This document shows, piece by piece, positions 19,601 to 26,472 of a stretch of 64,000 nt of DNA. The DNA lies in contig JADJTD010000001.1 in the NCBI GenBank assembly GCA_016711345.1, positions 4,086,145-4,150,144 of the forward strand, in the 5' to 3' direction. Below the pieces are notes generated by a model, which was not told the origin of the DNA, did no database searches, and saw only the letters and a program-made list of their open reading frames with translations. The position numbers and the translations under genes were made by a program. Source of the DNA: Chloracidobacterium sp. Its GTDB lineage: Bacteria > Acidobacteriota > Blastocatellia > Pyrinomonadales > Pyrinomonadaceae. How positions within the stretch are numbered: the stretch's first letter is position 1; every line of letters starts with the position of its first letter.

Positions 19601-19860
19601 TTATCCATCGCGTGGACAATATCTTTTGTCAAAAGTTTTCCAGCGAGGTCCGCCATCGTCTGTTCTCCCGTCTCCCAGCCGTATACAGCTTCGAAAGTAG
19701 GGTCAGCCAAAAAAGCTCCAGGTTGTCCAAATGGCTGGTCAAACATTTGCCCAAGGTGCTGAGTTAGTGGTTCGTTTGCGAATCGAAGGTAGCTGTTAGC
19801 CGCGTATTTTGCACGTTGCGATAAAACGGGGAGCATTTCGGAAAAGTAATTGAGTGTCAT
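13606..19860 (-). CDS. druE: DruE-like giant DEAD/DEAH helicase with DUF1998 (Druantia)
   Basis: About 2,084 residues if it starts at ATG 19860, which lies 4 bases past the upstream stop. The frame stays open to 19989 and other starts at 19887 and 19923 are possible; none has a clear ribosome site. An SF2 helicase core carries Walker A ASGTGSGKTECF near 127-134, DEAH in VVLDEAHSYIGSQ near 261, SATIGDP, and motif VI YLQRAGRAGRRREAR near residue 1,120. A cysteine-rich insert (CSCGSP, CDGCGEPF) and further zinc-type pairs follow. Near 1,660 is the DUF1998/MZB signature CDSVCPNCLLDYDQRF. Size, DUF1998 and pairing with the upstream 1,129-residue protein fit DruE of Druantia, a phage-defence system. 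MrfA-type repair helicases share the fold but are much shorter. The protein should be an ATP-driven helicase or translocase. Confidence 0.75.
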   Translation of the reverse strand: MTLNYFSEMLPVLSQRAKYAANSYLRFANEPLTQHLGQMFDQPFGQPGAFLADPTFEAVYGWETGEQTMADLAGKLLTKDIVHAMDNPPKEHIEDYRFGKDQKPYKHQIKAWEALSQPTPQSIIVASGTGSGKTECFMVPILDQLAKQRAENQGKLIGVRALFLYPLNALINSQRERLRAWTSAFDGDVRFSLYNGNTPDVVPTQTAKGHPSEALDRKSLRQAPPPILVTNATMLEYMLVRTADAPIIEASQGKLEWVVLDEAHSYIGSQAAEMAFLIRRVLLAFGVRPENVRFVATSATIGDPEGAAGEQLRTFLAGISGVDPARIHVIAGNRAIPSLTFLDTNDNKTLGDLRAIEPEKECSAERYAAICESSTAQRLRRLFIGDTSSPPVSRLSEICRTVFPDRPNIGNDHYEECLKWLDLLSGTKPASKNGNDNGDSFLPLRAHLFHRTFSGLWACADPDCDQKQGTPLNSKKWPFGLIYFDIRNHCSCGSPVYEVVRCDGCGEPFLLAGIDSDGTVCHLLPETVLDEFELDDETDNEESEFDDSHENQKTVNSQNKLLIANQNLTNVDLVYVDRATRKETERTEGVLHLRAHEDAGGGLTCPSCGTKEGSRRKVFLSSRIGAPYFLGSILPSLLEYAPDGEKPADNPCRGRRLLSFNDSRQGTARIAARLQQESERNRVRGLLYHFVLAGRTSNGSTKAQEIEKLIGDLEKANNVSPSDQLRSIIDQKRQELLLLTESKTVGFADLANSLANSGTDFDQMLGLYRRIAGDIFQDRGSVELARMFLVREFGRRPKRNNNLETMGLVSIRYPALDVVQQVPHSIQAVTALTIFDWRDLLKICLDFFVRANGALEINRDWRKWLGVPFPQSFLIDRDSSEVGRNQKRWLRAKRMGMRSSLGRLLAFTLQKNIDLPEGEDIIDAVLLELWNTLCSVGLLVQRPEGRVLPLDHLAFAPIELGWICPVTRRVLDTTLKGVTPYLPSEPTKNTTNCENISLPIYDKPFSDTTDELARIRNGRKWLSENQEVLILRDKGIWTSFHDRAVELSLYFTTAEHSAQQDSSTLELYEKWFKNGALNLLSCSTTMEMGIDIGGISMVAMNNVPPHPANYLQRAGRAGRRREARSTSMTLCKTNPHDQAVFKNSRWAFDGDLPAPRVSLDSPRIVQRHVNSYLLSHFLRERLGNAGQESLRLNCGGYFLGENPLADQFPAWAMIAPVANDSEIGAGLKELVRGSIFDGRSLTSVATDASLAMSDVTSKWKSEWDQLERELQDVKGQPGYEEVAVKAIQMHMSRMTDEYLLRELSARGFLPAHGFPTNIASFDNLTISQFKRIKGNKVSGREDNRYRRREMASRDIATALREYAPGSEIVMDGLVYKSAGVTLNWHIPADQSDVKEIQEIRFASRCRKCGASGSSYSLEASSTCKECGNEIGSKDRIEFLEPAGFAVDFYDDPTNDTSTQKYIPVEDPWIDAEGPWLTLPNPDLGRYRVSTQGHIFHQSRGIYGFGYAICLECGRAEPMTDRATLPLAFQRPHNKLRRSKNEGRSCPGSNNPWKIKKGLSLGHEGWTDILELQLKTETGAWLDDPVAASTICVAVRDAIAEIIGIQSNELGCQIKQSRLEFGGNCRSLLIFDRYAAGYVSGADRFIASVFHAAHKRLQCSANCDSVCPNCLLDYDQRFAIDNLDRHRGLEILTDTWLDSLKLPDDYEFFGPETRLEPHNISESIWRTVSQSRINGVRFYTSGPKADWDIAPSSLRETAYRLAGRGINIEIVIPGQLTGLNDEDRNVLASLSDHPDISIRTISEPARVQNGWLLAETIKGPSTRWAIDSEDGLAFNSNWGSTEGLTVKTNLGRSEEIVGDPLLSNNIRPENIDLGDREIEILSDLDGPVSFFGNLFWQRVCNEHDPTRLLLESAEDKVIHFKYSDRYLFTPISVAILFEIVNGLRNKIGTARWADAKSTIHTARKSVSGDAWYPNKLGSDWQDDNTRENVIRTLFQNIGTESSIELLQTAELGHGRIMEIEFSTGRKLIVRMDQGVGYWRIAPTANRQLVLFNFNGPVTDQCSTLARLTVRVEGREMPTQLFLKLR

Positions 19861-19864
19861 AAGT

Positions 19865-22800
19865 TTAGGTGTTATCAATTTGTCCATCAGCAAGGCATCG
19901 AGCGACCGTTTGGTTAAAAGCATCATCGAACCAATCTGGATCGAAGTTTTTGTGCTGTCGGAGTAAATGGATCTTTTGCGGTTCTTCAAACCAATTCAAT
20001 GTCTGATCGCAACAGACCTGTGCAGCTAGCAGTAGGGGCGTGTTTATCACGCTGTCCGGATAACCGAGTCTTTCCTTGTAAAGGTATTGTGAACCTCGCG
20101 GTGCAAGTGACCCGATTACCGAATGACCTCCAAGATCCAACGGCCACTCCTCGTTATCTTGGAAATGTCGTTGTCTAAGTTTATTGAGTGGTGAGTACTC
20201 ACCGTTAAAAAGGAACGATTCAGAAAACTGTCCTCCGATTTTCAAACGGGCAACCTCTGCCCGAGCCTCATCCGAGATCAGCCCCTTCAAAATGCCGAAC
20301 AAGTAATGGAGTGAACCGGTCTCAGCTACAAGACTGTCCATCCGAGATTCGAGAAACACATTTAGAACTGTTCCGGCTGATTCTTTTCCGTAATTTTTGT
20401 CGCACTGCGCTTGTGCCAAACCCATTGCACGTCGCCAATCACAAAATGAAACTGTTTCCCAGGCAAACGGCAGTTCCTCCGCAAACCTGAAAAGGAAAAG
20501 AGTCCCAAGTCCGCTAAAGCGAAAATACAACGCGGCCATTCCTCTTGACGATCTTGCAAATCGTTTCCAGATATCGAGCGTTGCAAGCGGGAGATGGCCT
20601 GTATTATTTGCTAGCTGCTCAATATCTTCCCAGTTCGGATGCAGAAAATCTGCGGCGAGGTCTGCGATAAATTCGTCTACCTTTATCTGGCGTTCGTCCT
20701 CGTCCTTAGTCGTGACGGCACTTTGATAAGCATCGAGTACATCCTCCTCCTCGCCTTTTATGAACCAGCGTGTCGGCCGAAAATAGTACGAAGAATTTGC
20801 TGGCGGATAGATCAGCCAAGCACCCGGTTCGCGACTTTCGGGGTTGAAGCACCACTTAACTTTGCGCGCGTCAACTTTGTCATCGGGCGCAAGAGTTTGA
20901 ACTTCGTCGCCAGGATGCTCTAACCGGATCGCAAGGGCTTGCGGCCCGTCTTCTTCATCTCCTAGCGAGGATAGACCATCGCCGAAGTCTACCCAGATGT
21001 CCGTTTCATCTCTATCAGGGCGAAATGCATAAGGAGTGATCTCTATACCGAACTCCTTCTGCCCGTTCAAATACAGTTCTAACATTACGGTCGAGTCAGG
21101 ATTGTCATCGATGGTAAGCAAGTGTTCGATATCCTTTCGATAGTCTGCAATGCGAATTGAAAGGCTAAGGAGTCCTTCATTGTTTTTGATCTGGTACTTC
21201 CTCGATATCTCCTTCTCCGTTGCTCGTAATCTCAACGACATGTGGTTGTATTGGCTTGCACCGAGAACGACGAGTCTGGTACCAATGAGCTGTTGAACCG
21301 CAAGGCGTTCGCTCTGGTTTATTTCATTACCACCGCGATCAAAAACTCTAACCCCCTTAGCAGGGAAAGGAAGGGCAAGTCGGACCGGCGTCGTAGTATG
21401 GTGCCAGTGAGCCGAAATGGAGACCTCGTCGGGGGCATTGACACCTTCAGGCACTGAAAGCTCAAGTAAAGAATTCTGACCATCTGAGACGAAACGTGTC
21501 TTCATATCTTCCGATATTACCTGAGCATCTTTAAGTCCCCAGTCCTCGAAAAAGATGACGCCGGATCGCGGACTATCGGGCATTAGCGTCAATAACGACG
21601 TCTTCGGAAGTATAACCATGCGCGTGCGATGTCTTATGTCACCCGTGGCCGGATATCGTAGCTCCACCGGACCGACGAGGACTTGAGATGTTGGGGCTCC
21701 GATAACCTTAAGGCCGATCTCAGCCGAGACCTTTTTCTTGACACCATCTTCATCTATTGAGTAAAGCTGGGGCATGCCTTTGAAAGCGGTCGACGGACTC
21801 GTGAATCCAGACCAAATTCGATCTCCTAACCACTCGAAGGACTCTTCCGTCGCGGCTGCATTCCCGGTGCGAATGCGAAAGTTGTTTCCGACTAGGTCGG
21901 TTACAACGCAATTTCCTTCGACGGCAAACATGTTTCTGTTAAGGTTTACAATTTGCCCTTTGGCGTCCACCGCCCCTTCGTCCGAGGGTGATATGTGCCA
22001 GCCGGATGGGATCGCGACCAGTCCGTGGTTGTCTACGATTGAACCCGACCCTTGCCTTACTAATCTTGGTATTTCACTGTCACCTGCAAATATCCACGGT
22101 AGTTCGCCGTCTATTGCCTGCCCCTTTGTAGCGACGGCTGACCAGACACGGCCATCGACCGCGTTCAATTGGATCAGGTGCTCGCCGCACGCTTCATGTC
22201 CTGCGAATCCCCATGGCGTTCTTGCGACTCGAAATGAATCGTGTCCGGCCATTTTTCGCAACCCTGCGGAGCGAGATCTTTCGCCAACTGTGATCGTTAA
22301 TTCTCCAGTTCGGGGCAACTCATCCTCCACTATTTCAAATAGCTTCATGATGTGCTTGCTGTCGATCGTGTCGGGAAGGTCCAATGAGGAATTGAGGATC
22401 CAGTTGCCGTCTTCGCTGGCTTCGATCGTGCGTTCGATCGGCAGTATCAACGACTGTCTTTCGACCCGTATCGTAGCTGCCTCACGCACCAAGTGGTCGA
22501 TCAATGCGATCGCATGATGGTCATCGATCGGCAACGGAAAGCGATCTCGCCATCCGGGAACTACGTGATCAAGTTTTGCTATGGCGTTCGATCCGGCAGT
22601 AAGCTCTGCCCGATTTTTCAAATCGAGAACGGTCCAGGCGATCTCAGCCAGAAGCGTGTATATCAGTGGCTGTCGATAACTGATAGGTAAATATCCCTGA
22701 AGACTCTCGACCCATTCCTGAAGTTCCTGTGGCGACTCGACAGTTCTCCGTGCCAGGCGAAGTACGCGGGTTATAACTCGGCTTATGCTGCTTCGCTCCT

Positions 22801-23251
22801 CCGCGAGTAACCGCAGAGGAAGTCCTCCCTGCAATGCCACTGCGCCTAGAAAACGATGCCCTCCGGTTCTAAGCGTGTGAAGCTTCCAACTGTGAAGCCC
22901 ATTTCTAACACAATCACTTCTATGACTTTGATTCCAGTCCCAGGCGTGAGTCCCGAGATCGGCAAGGATGGGTTCCCACGCATAACCAGTGCCATCGTAA
23001 CGACGACGCCACCATTCGGCCCCGTACAAAACAAACAAATCCGCAAACCCCGGCCGCCTCGCTGTAAATGTAAAGCTATGGGCTGTCGTCTTTGTTATTT
23101 TTTGACGGAGAAATGCTTCGAGATCAACAAACTCGTCTTCGCTTAGGCGATACTGATACAGCTGCCTGCCGTCCGGCTTAGGAAGGCCTCGACGCTGAAG
23201 CATCAACTCCTTCCAATCGTAATATGATAAAAGTTGGTCTTCGTTAGTCAT
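19865..23251 (-). CDS. druH: DruH-like protein (STY4851/ECs_5259 type), Druantia type III
   Basis: 1,129 residues from ATG 23251 (MTNEDQLLSYYDWKELMLQR), preceded by GGAG at 6 bases. An earlier ATG at 23287 is poorer. It is a soluble, Trp-rich, mostly beta protein with no nucleotide-binding or nuclease motif visible. The N-terminal block (FTARRPGFADLFVLYGAEWWR, DWNQSH, GLPLRLLAEE) and the C-terminal block (WEDIEQLANN, DIWKRFARSSRGMAALYFRF, LFRFAEELPFAW) match what I remember of the STY4851/ECs_5259 family. That family is the DruH component encoded next to DruE in Druantia type III. The helicase gene follows 4 bases after its stop, matching that two-gene layout. The family call is from recognition of pattern and context, not from a search. 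Confidence 0.65.
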   Translation of the reverse strand: MTNEDQLLSYYDWKELMLQRRGLPKPDGRQLYQYRLSEDEFVDLEAFLRQKITKTTAHSFTFTARRPGFADLFVLYGAEWWRRRYDGTGYAWEPILADLGTHAWDWNQSHRSDCVRNGLHSWKLHTLRTGGHRFLGAVALQGGLPLRLLAEERSSISRVITRVLRLARRTVESPQELQEWVESLQGYLPISYRQPLIYTLLAEIAWTVLDLKNRAELTAGSNAIAKLDHVVPGWRDRFPLPIDDHHAIALIDHLVREAATIRVERQSLILPIERTIEASEDGNWILNSSLDLPDTIDSKHIMKLFEIVEDELPRTGELTITVGERSRSAGLRKMAGHDSFRVARTPWGFAGHEACGEHLIQLNAVDGRVWSAVATKGQAIDGELPWIFAGDSEIPRLVRQGSGSIVDNHGLVAIPSGWHISPSDEGAVDAKGQIVNLNRNMFAVEGNCVVTDLVGNNFRIRTGNAAATEESFEWLGDRIWSGFTSPSTAFKGMPQLYSIDEDGVKKKVSAEIGLKVIGAPTSQVLVGPVELRYPATGDIRHRTRMVILPKTSLLTLMPDSPRSGVIFFEDWGLKDAQVISEDMKTRFVSDGQNSLLELSVPEGVNAPDEVSISAHWHHTTTPVRLALPFPAKGVRVFDRGGNEINQSERLAVQQLIGTRLVVLGASQYNHMSLRLRATEKEISRKYQIKNNEGLLSLSIRIADYRKDIEHLLTIDDNPDSTVMLELYLNGQKEFGIEITPYAFRPDRDETDIWVDFGDGLSSLGDEEDGPQALAIRLEHPGDEVQTLAPDDKVDARKVKWCFNPESREPGAWLIYPPANSSYYFRPTRWFIKGEEEDVLDAYQSAVTTKDEDERQIKVDEFIADLAADFLHPNWEDIEQLANNTGHLPLATLDIWKRFARSSRGMAALYFRFSGLGTLFLFRFAEELPFAWETVSFCDWRRAMGLAQAQCDKNYGKESAGTVLNVFLESRMDSLVAETGSLHYLFGILKGLISDEARAEVARLKIGGQFSESFLFNGEYSPLNKLRQRHFQDNEEWPLDLGGHSVIGSLAPRGSQYLYKERLGYPDSVINTPLLLAAQVCCDQTLNWFEEPQKIHLLRQHKNFDPDWFDDAFNQTVARCLADGQIDNT

Positions 23252-23324
23252 CGTCTCCGACCGGTCGCTATTCTTCGTCGTGCACAAACTCGATATGATC
23301 TACATCCTGAATGTTGTTGCGCCA

Positions 23325-24731
23325 TTAAACATTCAACCTGACCCGATGTCCAACGAAAGGATCGAGATAAACCTCACCGTCGTAGACAAGCAGGCGGGGA
23401 TGCCGACATTCAGGGCAGTCGACATATTTCATATAGGGATCCAAGCACGTCCATTCTTTGTAATCGGAATTTACGAGAAAGCACTTGCCTGCCTCCGGCA
23501 AGTCATCAAATCCTGAGAATTCGACTGTCAGCTTGTCCTCGACAAACGCCGCATTGCTGCCCGAAAGCGGTACATGGTCGATCGCAAACAGTCCTTTTCC
23601 CTGGTGGTGCAGTTTCGCGACATAGTGAAGCCTATAGCGATGGAATAACGGGCTCAGACTTTGTTCGATCTGTTCGATTATCGGGGAGAGTTCCTTTAGT
23701 TCTTGTTGATAGCCTCCGTCGCCACACTCGATATAGCCGTGGCCTCTCATCTCATTTCTGATCGAGACGATATTCCCTTCATTTGCAAACTGTATCACCT
23801 TTTTTACACGGCTCGAAAAATTGGGGGGTAGGTCTACAGGTTGGCTCGATAGATCCGACCGAGCTAGTTCCGACAATGCGCTAACCCACGTTCCGAGTGC
23901 CGGCCTTCCCGTCAGTCCATGCTCAGAAAAAAATACTTTAGTATCTTCGGATCCGGAATAATATAAATGAGCGAGCATGATAACCGCAGTTCTCACGATC
24001 GAATCGAAATGGTCGATCATCATCAGGAATTTACGAAACGACTCGGACGTCATGCCCGTTTTTCGCTTAGTGATCGCGATAGAGAACGGTAGATGTGATT
24101 CAAAACTGAGAGGCGTTAAGTAAACCCGTGACCACATCATGCCACGCCGAAGCGTGTCGAAGATTTCCACGGCCTGTTTAAGAACGCGTTTATCTGCGAA
24201 TGTTGCCTCCAGACCTTGAAGACAATCCGCACAAATATCTCCCGTTCGCATTTTTAAGGCTACCTCCGCCTTATCAGTCGCTGAATCGTTGATGCAACCG
24301 CGAGGTTTGCCATGCAAGAAAGCTTCTCCGGTCACCCACTCGAACCCCGGAAGTAGTTTTCGGCGGAGGATATTTATAACGACCTCAAACGCAATTGGAT
24401 AATGCGTTTCCGAATAAATATAAGATTCCCAATTCGCTCCTTGTACGAAGATATTGTTTGTTCCCCATGGGTCGCACATAGAGAACTCATCCCAATCATC
24501 TTTTAGTTCGGTTATACAGACGAGGAAATCCTCGGGGGGGATATTATTCAAATCGCGGAAAGCAGCCATCTCTTTGAAGAGGTCATCCCAGTCAAAATTA
24601 TCCTTAGCAAAAGCAATATATTTATTTGTTGGAATAAAGCGGATCGGACCGGAATTACGGATCAATAACTCGCTGACGCGCAGCAACTCGCCAGATGAAA
24701 ATCCCTTGGTGCGTGTGAGATGAACTTTCAC
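23325..24731 (-). CDS. Unknown 468-aa protein with two Cys pairs, defence-island gene
   Basis: A 468-residue soluble protein starting at GTG 24731 with TAGGA upstream. The central block GCINDSATDKAEVALKMRTG followed by DICADCLQG contains three cysteines that could bind a metal. A second pair, CPEC, occurs at about 449-452 near the C-terminus (YMKYVDCPECRHPRLLV). The middle region (RRGMMWSRVYLTPLSFESHLPFSI onward) is helical. There is no P-loop, no nuclease signature and no membrane segment. It lies 73 bases upstream of the DruH-like start in the same direction and probably shares its transcript. I do not recognise the family. Its position makes it a candidate accessory or regulator of the Druantia-like pair. 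Confidence 0.6.
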   Translation of the reverse strand: MKVHLTRTKGFSSGELLRVSELLIRNSGPIRFIPTNKYIAFAKDNFDWDDLFKEMAAFRDLNNIPPEDFLVCITELKDDWDEFSMCDPWGTNNIFVQGANWESYIYSETHYPIAFEVVINILRRKLLPGFEWVTGEAFLHGKPRGCINDSATDKAEVALKMRTGDICADCLQGLEATFADKRVLKQAVEIFDTLRRGMMWSRVYLTPLSFESHLPFSIAITKRKTGMTSESFRKFLMMIDHFDSIVRTAVIMLAHLYYSGSEDTKVFFSEHGLTGRPALGTWVSALSELARSDLSSQPVDLPPNFSSRVKKVIQFANEGNIVSIRNEMRGHGYIECGDGGYQQELKELSPIIEQIEQSLSPLFHRYRLHYVAKLHHQGKGLFAIDHVPLSGSNAAFVEDKLTVEFSGFDDLPEAGKCFLVNSDYKEWTCLDPYMKYVDCPECRHPRLLVYDGEVYLDPFVGHRVRLNV

Positions 24732-24793
24732 AAGAATTTTTTCCTACTAGTCCCGCGCTAGCCGCCAAGCCGGAACACTTTGCGTCCCCATGA

Positions 24794-25615
24794 TCAACCT
24801 GTTTTGAATGGACGACGCTTCCGCGGATGTCGACGCCCTGAGGAACTCGTCGGTGGGCCACATAGTGAGATAACGCCTATCAGCCGACTCGTATGCGAGT
24901 CTTCGACGCGCCGCGTGTTAAAGCCGAATCGGTCAATCCCTAGTTGTAACCGGTCCACAACTTCATCTGTCCCGTGAGCCTTCAAATACCATTCAACCCG
25001 ACCGAATGAATCTCGTTTTCCTTCCCTTCTCACCTCGATCGTGCGAACTCGGACGAGGTTCTTATCAAGTGCCTCCGAAACCTCATTCGCCAGCCAAGTG
25101 TTTTCGGGTGAGTACATTACATCAACAATACGTTCCGGCCGTTTTAGTTTTTTATTGCGAATGGTCGCGTAGTTTCGTTTTTCTTGATTAGAACTTATCA
25201 TGCCACTCTCGGCGGCGTTCTTGAGTTTTTTCTTTTTCTTTTTGGGTTTTTTCGGAACACTTTCGGTAGCATATGGTCGCGCTGCTAAGCCATCTATAGG
25301 TGTGGAATCCGAAGACTTTTGCTTAGGGCGAAACACATCGACAATTCGTTGCCAGAGCGAGTGCTTCTTCTTGAGATGCTTATCCATTGACCGGACCGGG
25401 ATCAGGTTTCCGCAGTATGTACACGCCGCATGCCCTTGTTGGCTCTGGTGAAGTCGACTGCCGACTCGTTTGGAGACGTATTTCCGAAACTTCCGGTAGG
25501 ATGATGGGCGCTGTATTTTCTCTCGTTCATCGCCACCTTCTCGCGATAAGAATTCAGAATTACGACGGGCGATAAGGTTTTCCATGTTCACCCGGTCCCA
25601 GTTCAACTTTGTCAT
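24794..25615 (-). CDS. C2H2-type zinc-finger hypothetical protein
   Basis: A 273-residue basic protein. Residues about 65-85 form a zinc finger, CTYCGNLIPVRSMDKHLKKKH (C-x2-C-x12-H-x4-H). A lysine cluster (PKKPKKKKKKLKN) follows near 122-134. The C-terminal part contains a likely folded domain, VDVMYSPENTWLANEVSEAL and FGRVEWYLKAHG. The ATG at 25615 overlaps the TGA of a remnant methyltransferase tail (ATGA), so this gene once followed such a gene in a coupled pair; see the entry at 25612. An alternative ATG is at 25585. Basic charge plus zinc finger suggest nucleic-acid binding. No enzymatic motif is visible and the family is unknown to me. Confidence 0.55.
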   Translation of the reverse strand: MTKLNWDRVNMENLIARRNSEFLSREGGDEREKIQRPSSYRKFRKYVSKRVGSRLHQSQQGHAACTYCGNLIPVRSMDKHLKKKHSLWQRIVDVFRPKQKSSDSTPIDGLAARPYATESVPKKPKKKKKKLKNAAESGMISSNQEKRNYATIRNKKLKRPERIVDVMYSPENTWLANEVSEALDKNLVRVRTIEVRREGKRDSFGRVEWYLKAHGTDEVVDRLQLGIDRFGFNTRRVEDSHTSRLIGVISLCGPPTSSSGRRHPRKRRPFKTG

Positions 25616-25665
25616 ACTCTAAATACCTTCATTACTTCGTCACTTGAGTGGTTGGTCACCTGTTC
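25612..25665 (-). pseudogene. Remnant 3' end of a methyltransferase gene
   Basis: Read leftward, this stretch encodes MEQVTNHSSDEVMKVFRV then TGA. The tail matches the end of the intact methyltransferase at 26473 (VINHLGDEVMKVFRV then stop). The DNA also shares the run CTCTAAATACCTTCAT at both sites (25617 and 26477). Only about 15 codons match; upstream of that the similarity ends. The TGA overlaps the ATG of the zinc-finger gene. This is therefore the scar of a second, lost methyltransferase gene. Confidence 0.65.
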
Positions 25666-25731
25666 CATAGAACAAGATATGTCTGAAGCGAGGCATCTTG
25701 TACCCGTTTGGGGCTATCGTTCGGAACGTGA

Positions 25732-26067
25732 TCATGAAATGACAAAAAAGTTTGGATCATCTGCGAATTTCCCGGTCCCACACTTTGGGCATTTTTGTTG
25801 ACTCAGCTCATAGCACGCCACAATTTCATTTGAATGACACGCAGGGCAACTGGATATAGGGCTGAGCGAATCCACGTTAAATTCCTCGGCACAACTCAGG
25901 CAAAAGTGTGGCAGATCATTGCCGATACAGCGGGCGAGCCCTTCATGGTCCGGATGGTATGCGTGCTGTTTTTTGCCGCTCTCGTCGATGTAGTACGGGT
26001 TACCGTCCGACCATGCTTCAATAGCAAAGGAACAGTTGTCGCATTCAAATCTTTTGCTTTGAGCCAT
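25732..26067 (-). CDS. Zinc-ribbon hypothetical protein (111 aa)
   Basis: A 111-residue protein with ten cysteines arranged mainly as pairs: CDNC near 9-12, CLSC near 56-59, CPAC near 74-77 and CPKC near 93-96. It looks like two or three stacked zinc ribbons. It begins MAQSKRFECDNCSFAIEAW and is preceded by GGAAAG. It lies between the zinc-finger gene and the 77-residue gene, in the same direction. Such proteins can bind nucleic acid or protein partners. No catalytic motif is seen and I cannot name a family. Confidence 0.55.
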   Translation of the reverse strand: MAQSKRFECDNCSFAIEAWSDGNPYYIDESGKKQHAYHPDHEGLARCIGNDLPHFCLSCAEEFNVDSLSPISSCPACHSNEIVACYELSQQKCPKCGTGKFADDPNFFVIS

Positions 26068-26204
26068 TGTTTTCTACTTTCCGATAATGACAATCCCAGG
26101 AGCACTCGTGGAATCGATACCTAGGAACCAAATGCTACCAATTCCGATGAAAACTCCAATCGGTTGAATGCCCCGCCATCGATAAACATGGACAACTTAG
26201 CCCA

Positions 26205-26438
26205 TCATTTACCGTAGGCAATGTCGTCCATCATCGCGGCAAATTTTGACCAAGACATCTCTTTGCCTGTACGTCGGTTTCTGCCAAACCAAGTGATCGA
26301 ACCGCGGCCGAGTTTTATCTCACCGATCTTTTCGTCATTGGCAAATATCTCCAGGCTCATGGAGCTGCCTGCTCTCGTCAGATCCAGGATCTGGACCGTC
26401 GCTTTTACTGAGTGTTTTCGATTTGTTGTTTTTGTCAT
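26205..26438 (-). CDS. Small hypothetical protein downstream of methyltransferase
   Basis: A 77-residue protein from ATG 26438 (MTKTTNRKHSVKATVQILDL). The frame extends to a TTG at 26462, but ATG is preferred. A compact beta-rich fold seems likely: ILDLTRAGSSMSLEIFANDE, IGEIKLGRGSITWFGRN, then WSKFAAMMDDI. It follows the methyltransferase stop by 34 bases in the same direction, so it is probably part of that operon. It may be a small partner of the restriction-modification complex. No known motif. Confidence 0.5.
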   Translation of the reverse strand: MTKTTNRKHSVKATVQILDLTRAGSSMSLEIFANDEKIGEIKLGRGSITWFGRNRRTGKEMSWSKFAAMMDDIAYGK

Positions 26439-26472
26439 AATTTCATTTACTGCGGTAGTCAATACTCAGACC

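Noticed and set aside
21774..22517. Long rightward open frame (247 codons) opposite the DruH-like gene
   Set aside because: It is antisense to a well-supported gene, Ser/Pro/Arg-rich as expected for a shadow frame, and has no ribosome site.
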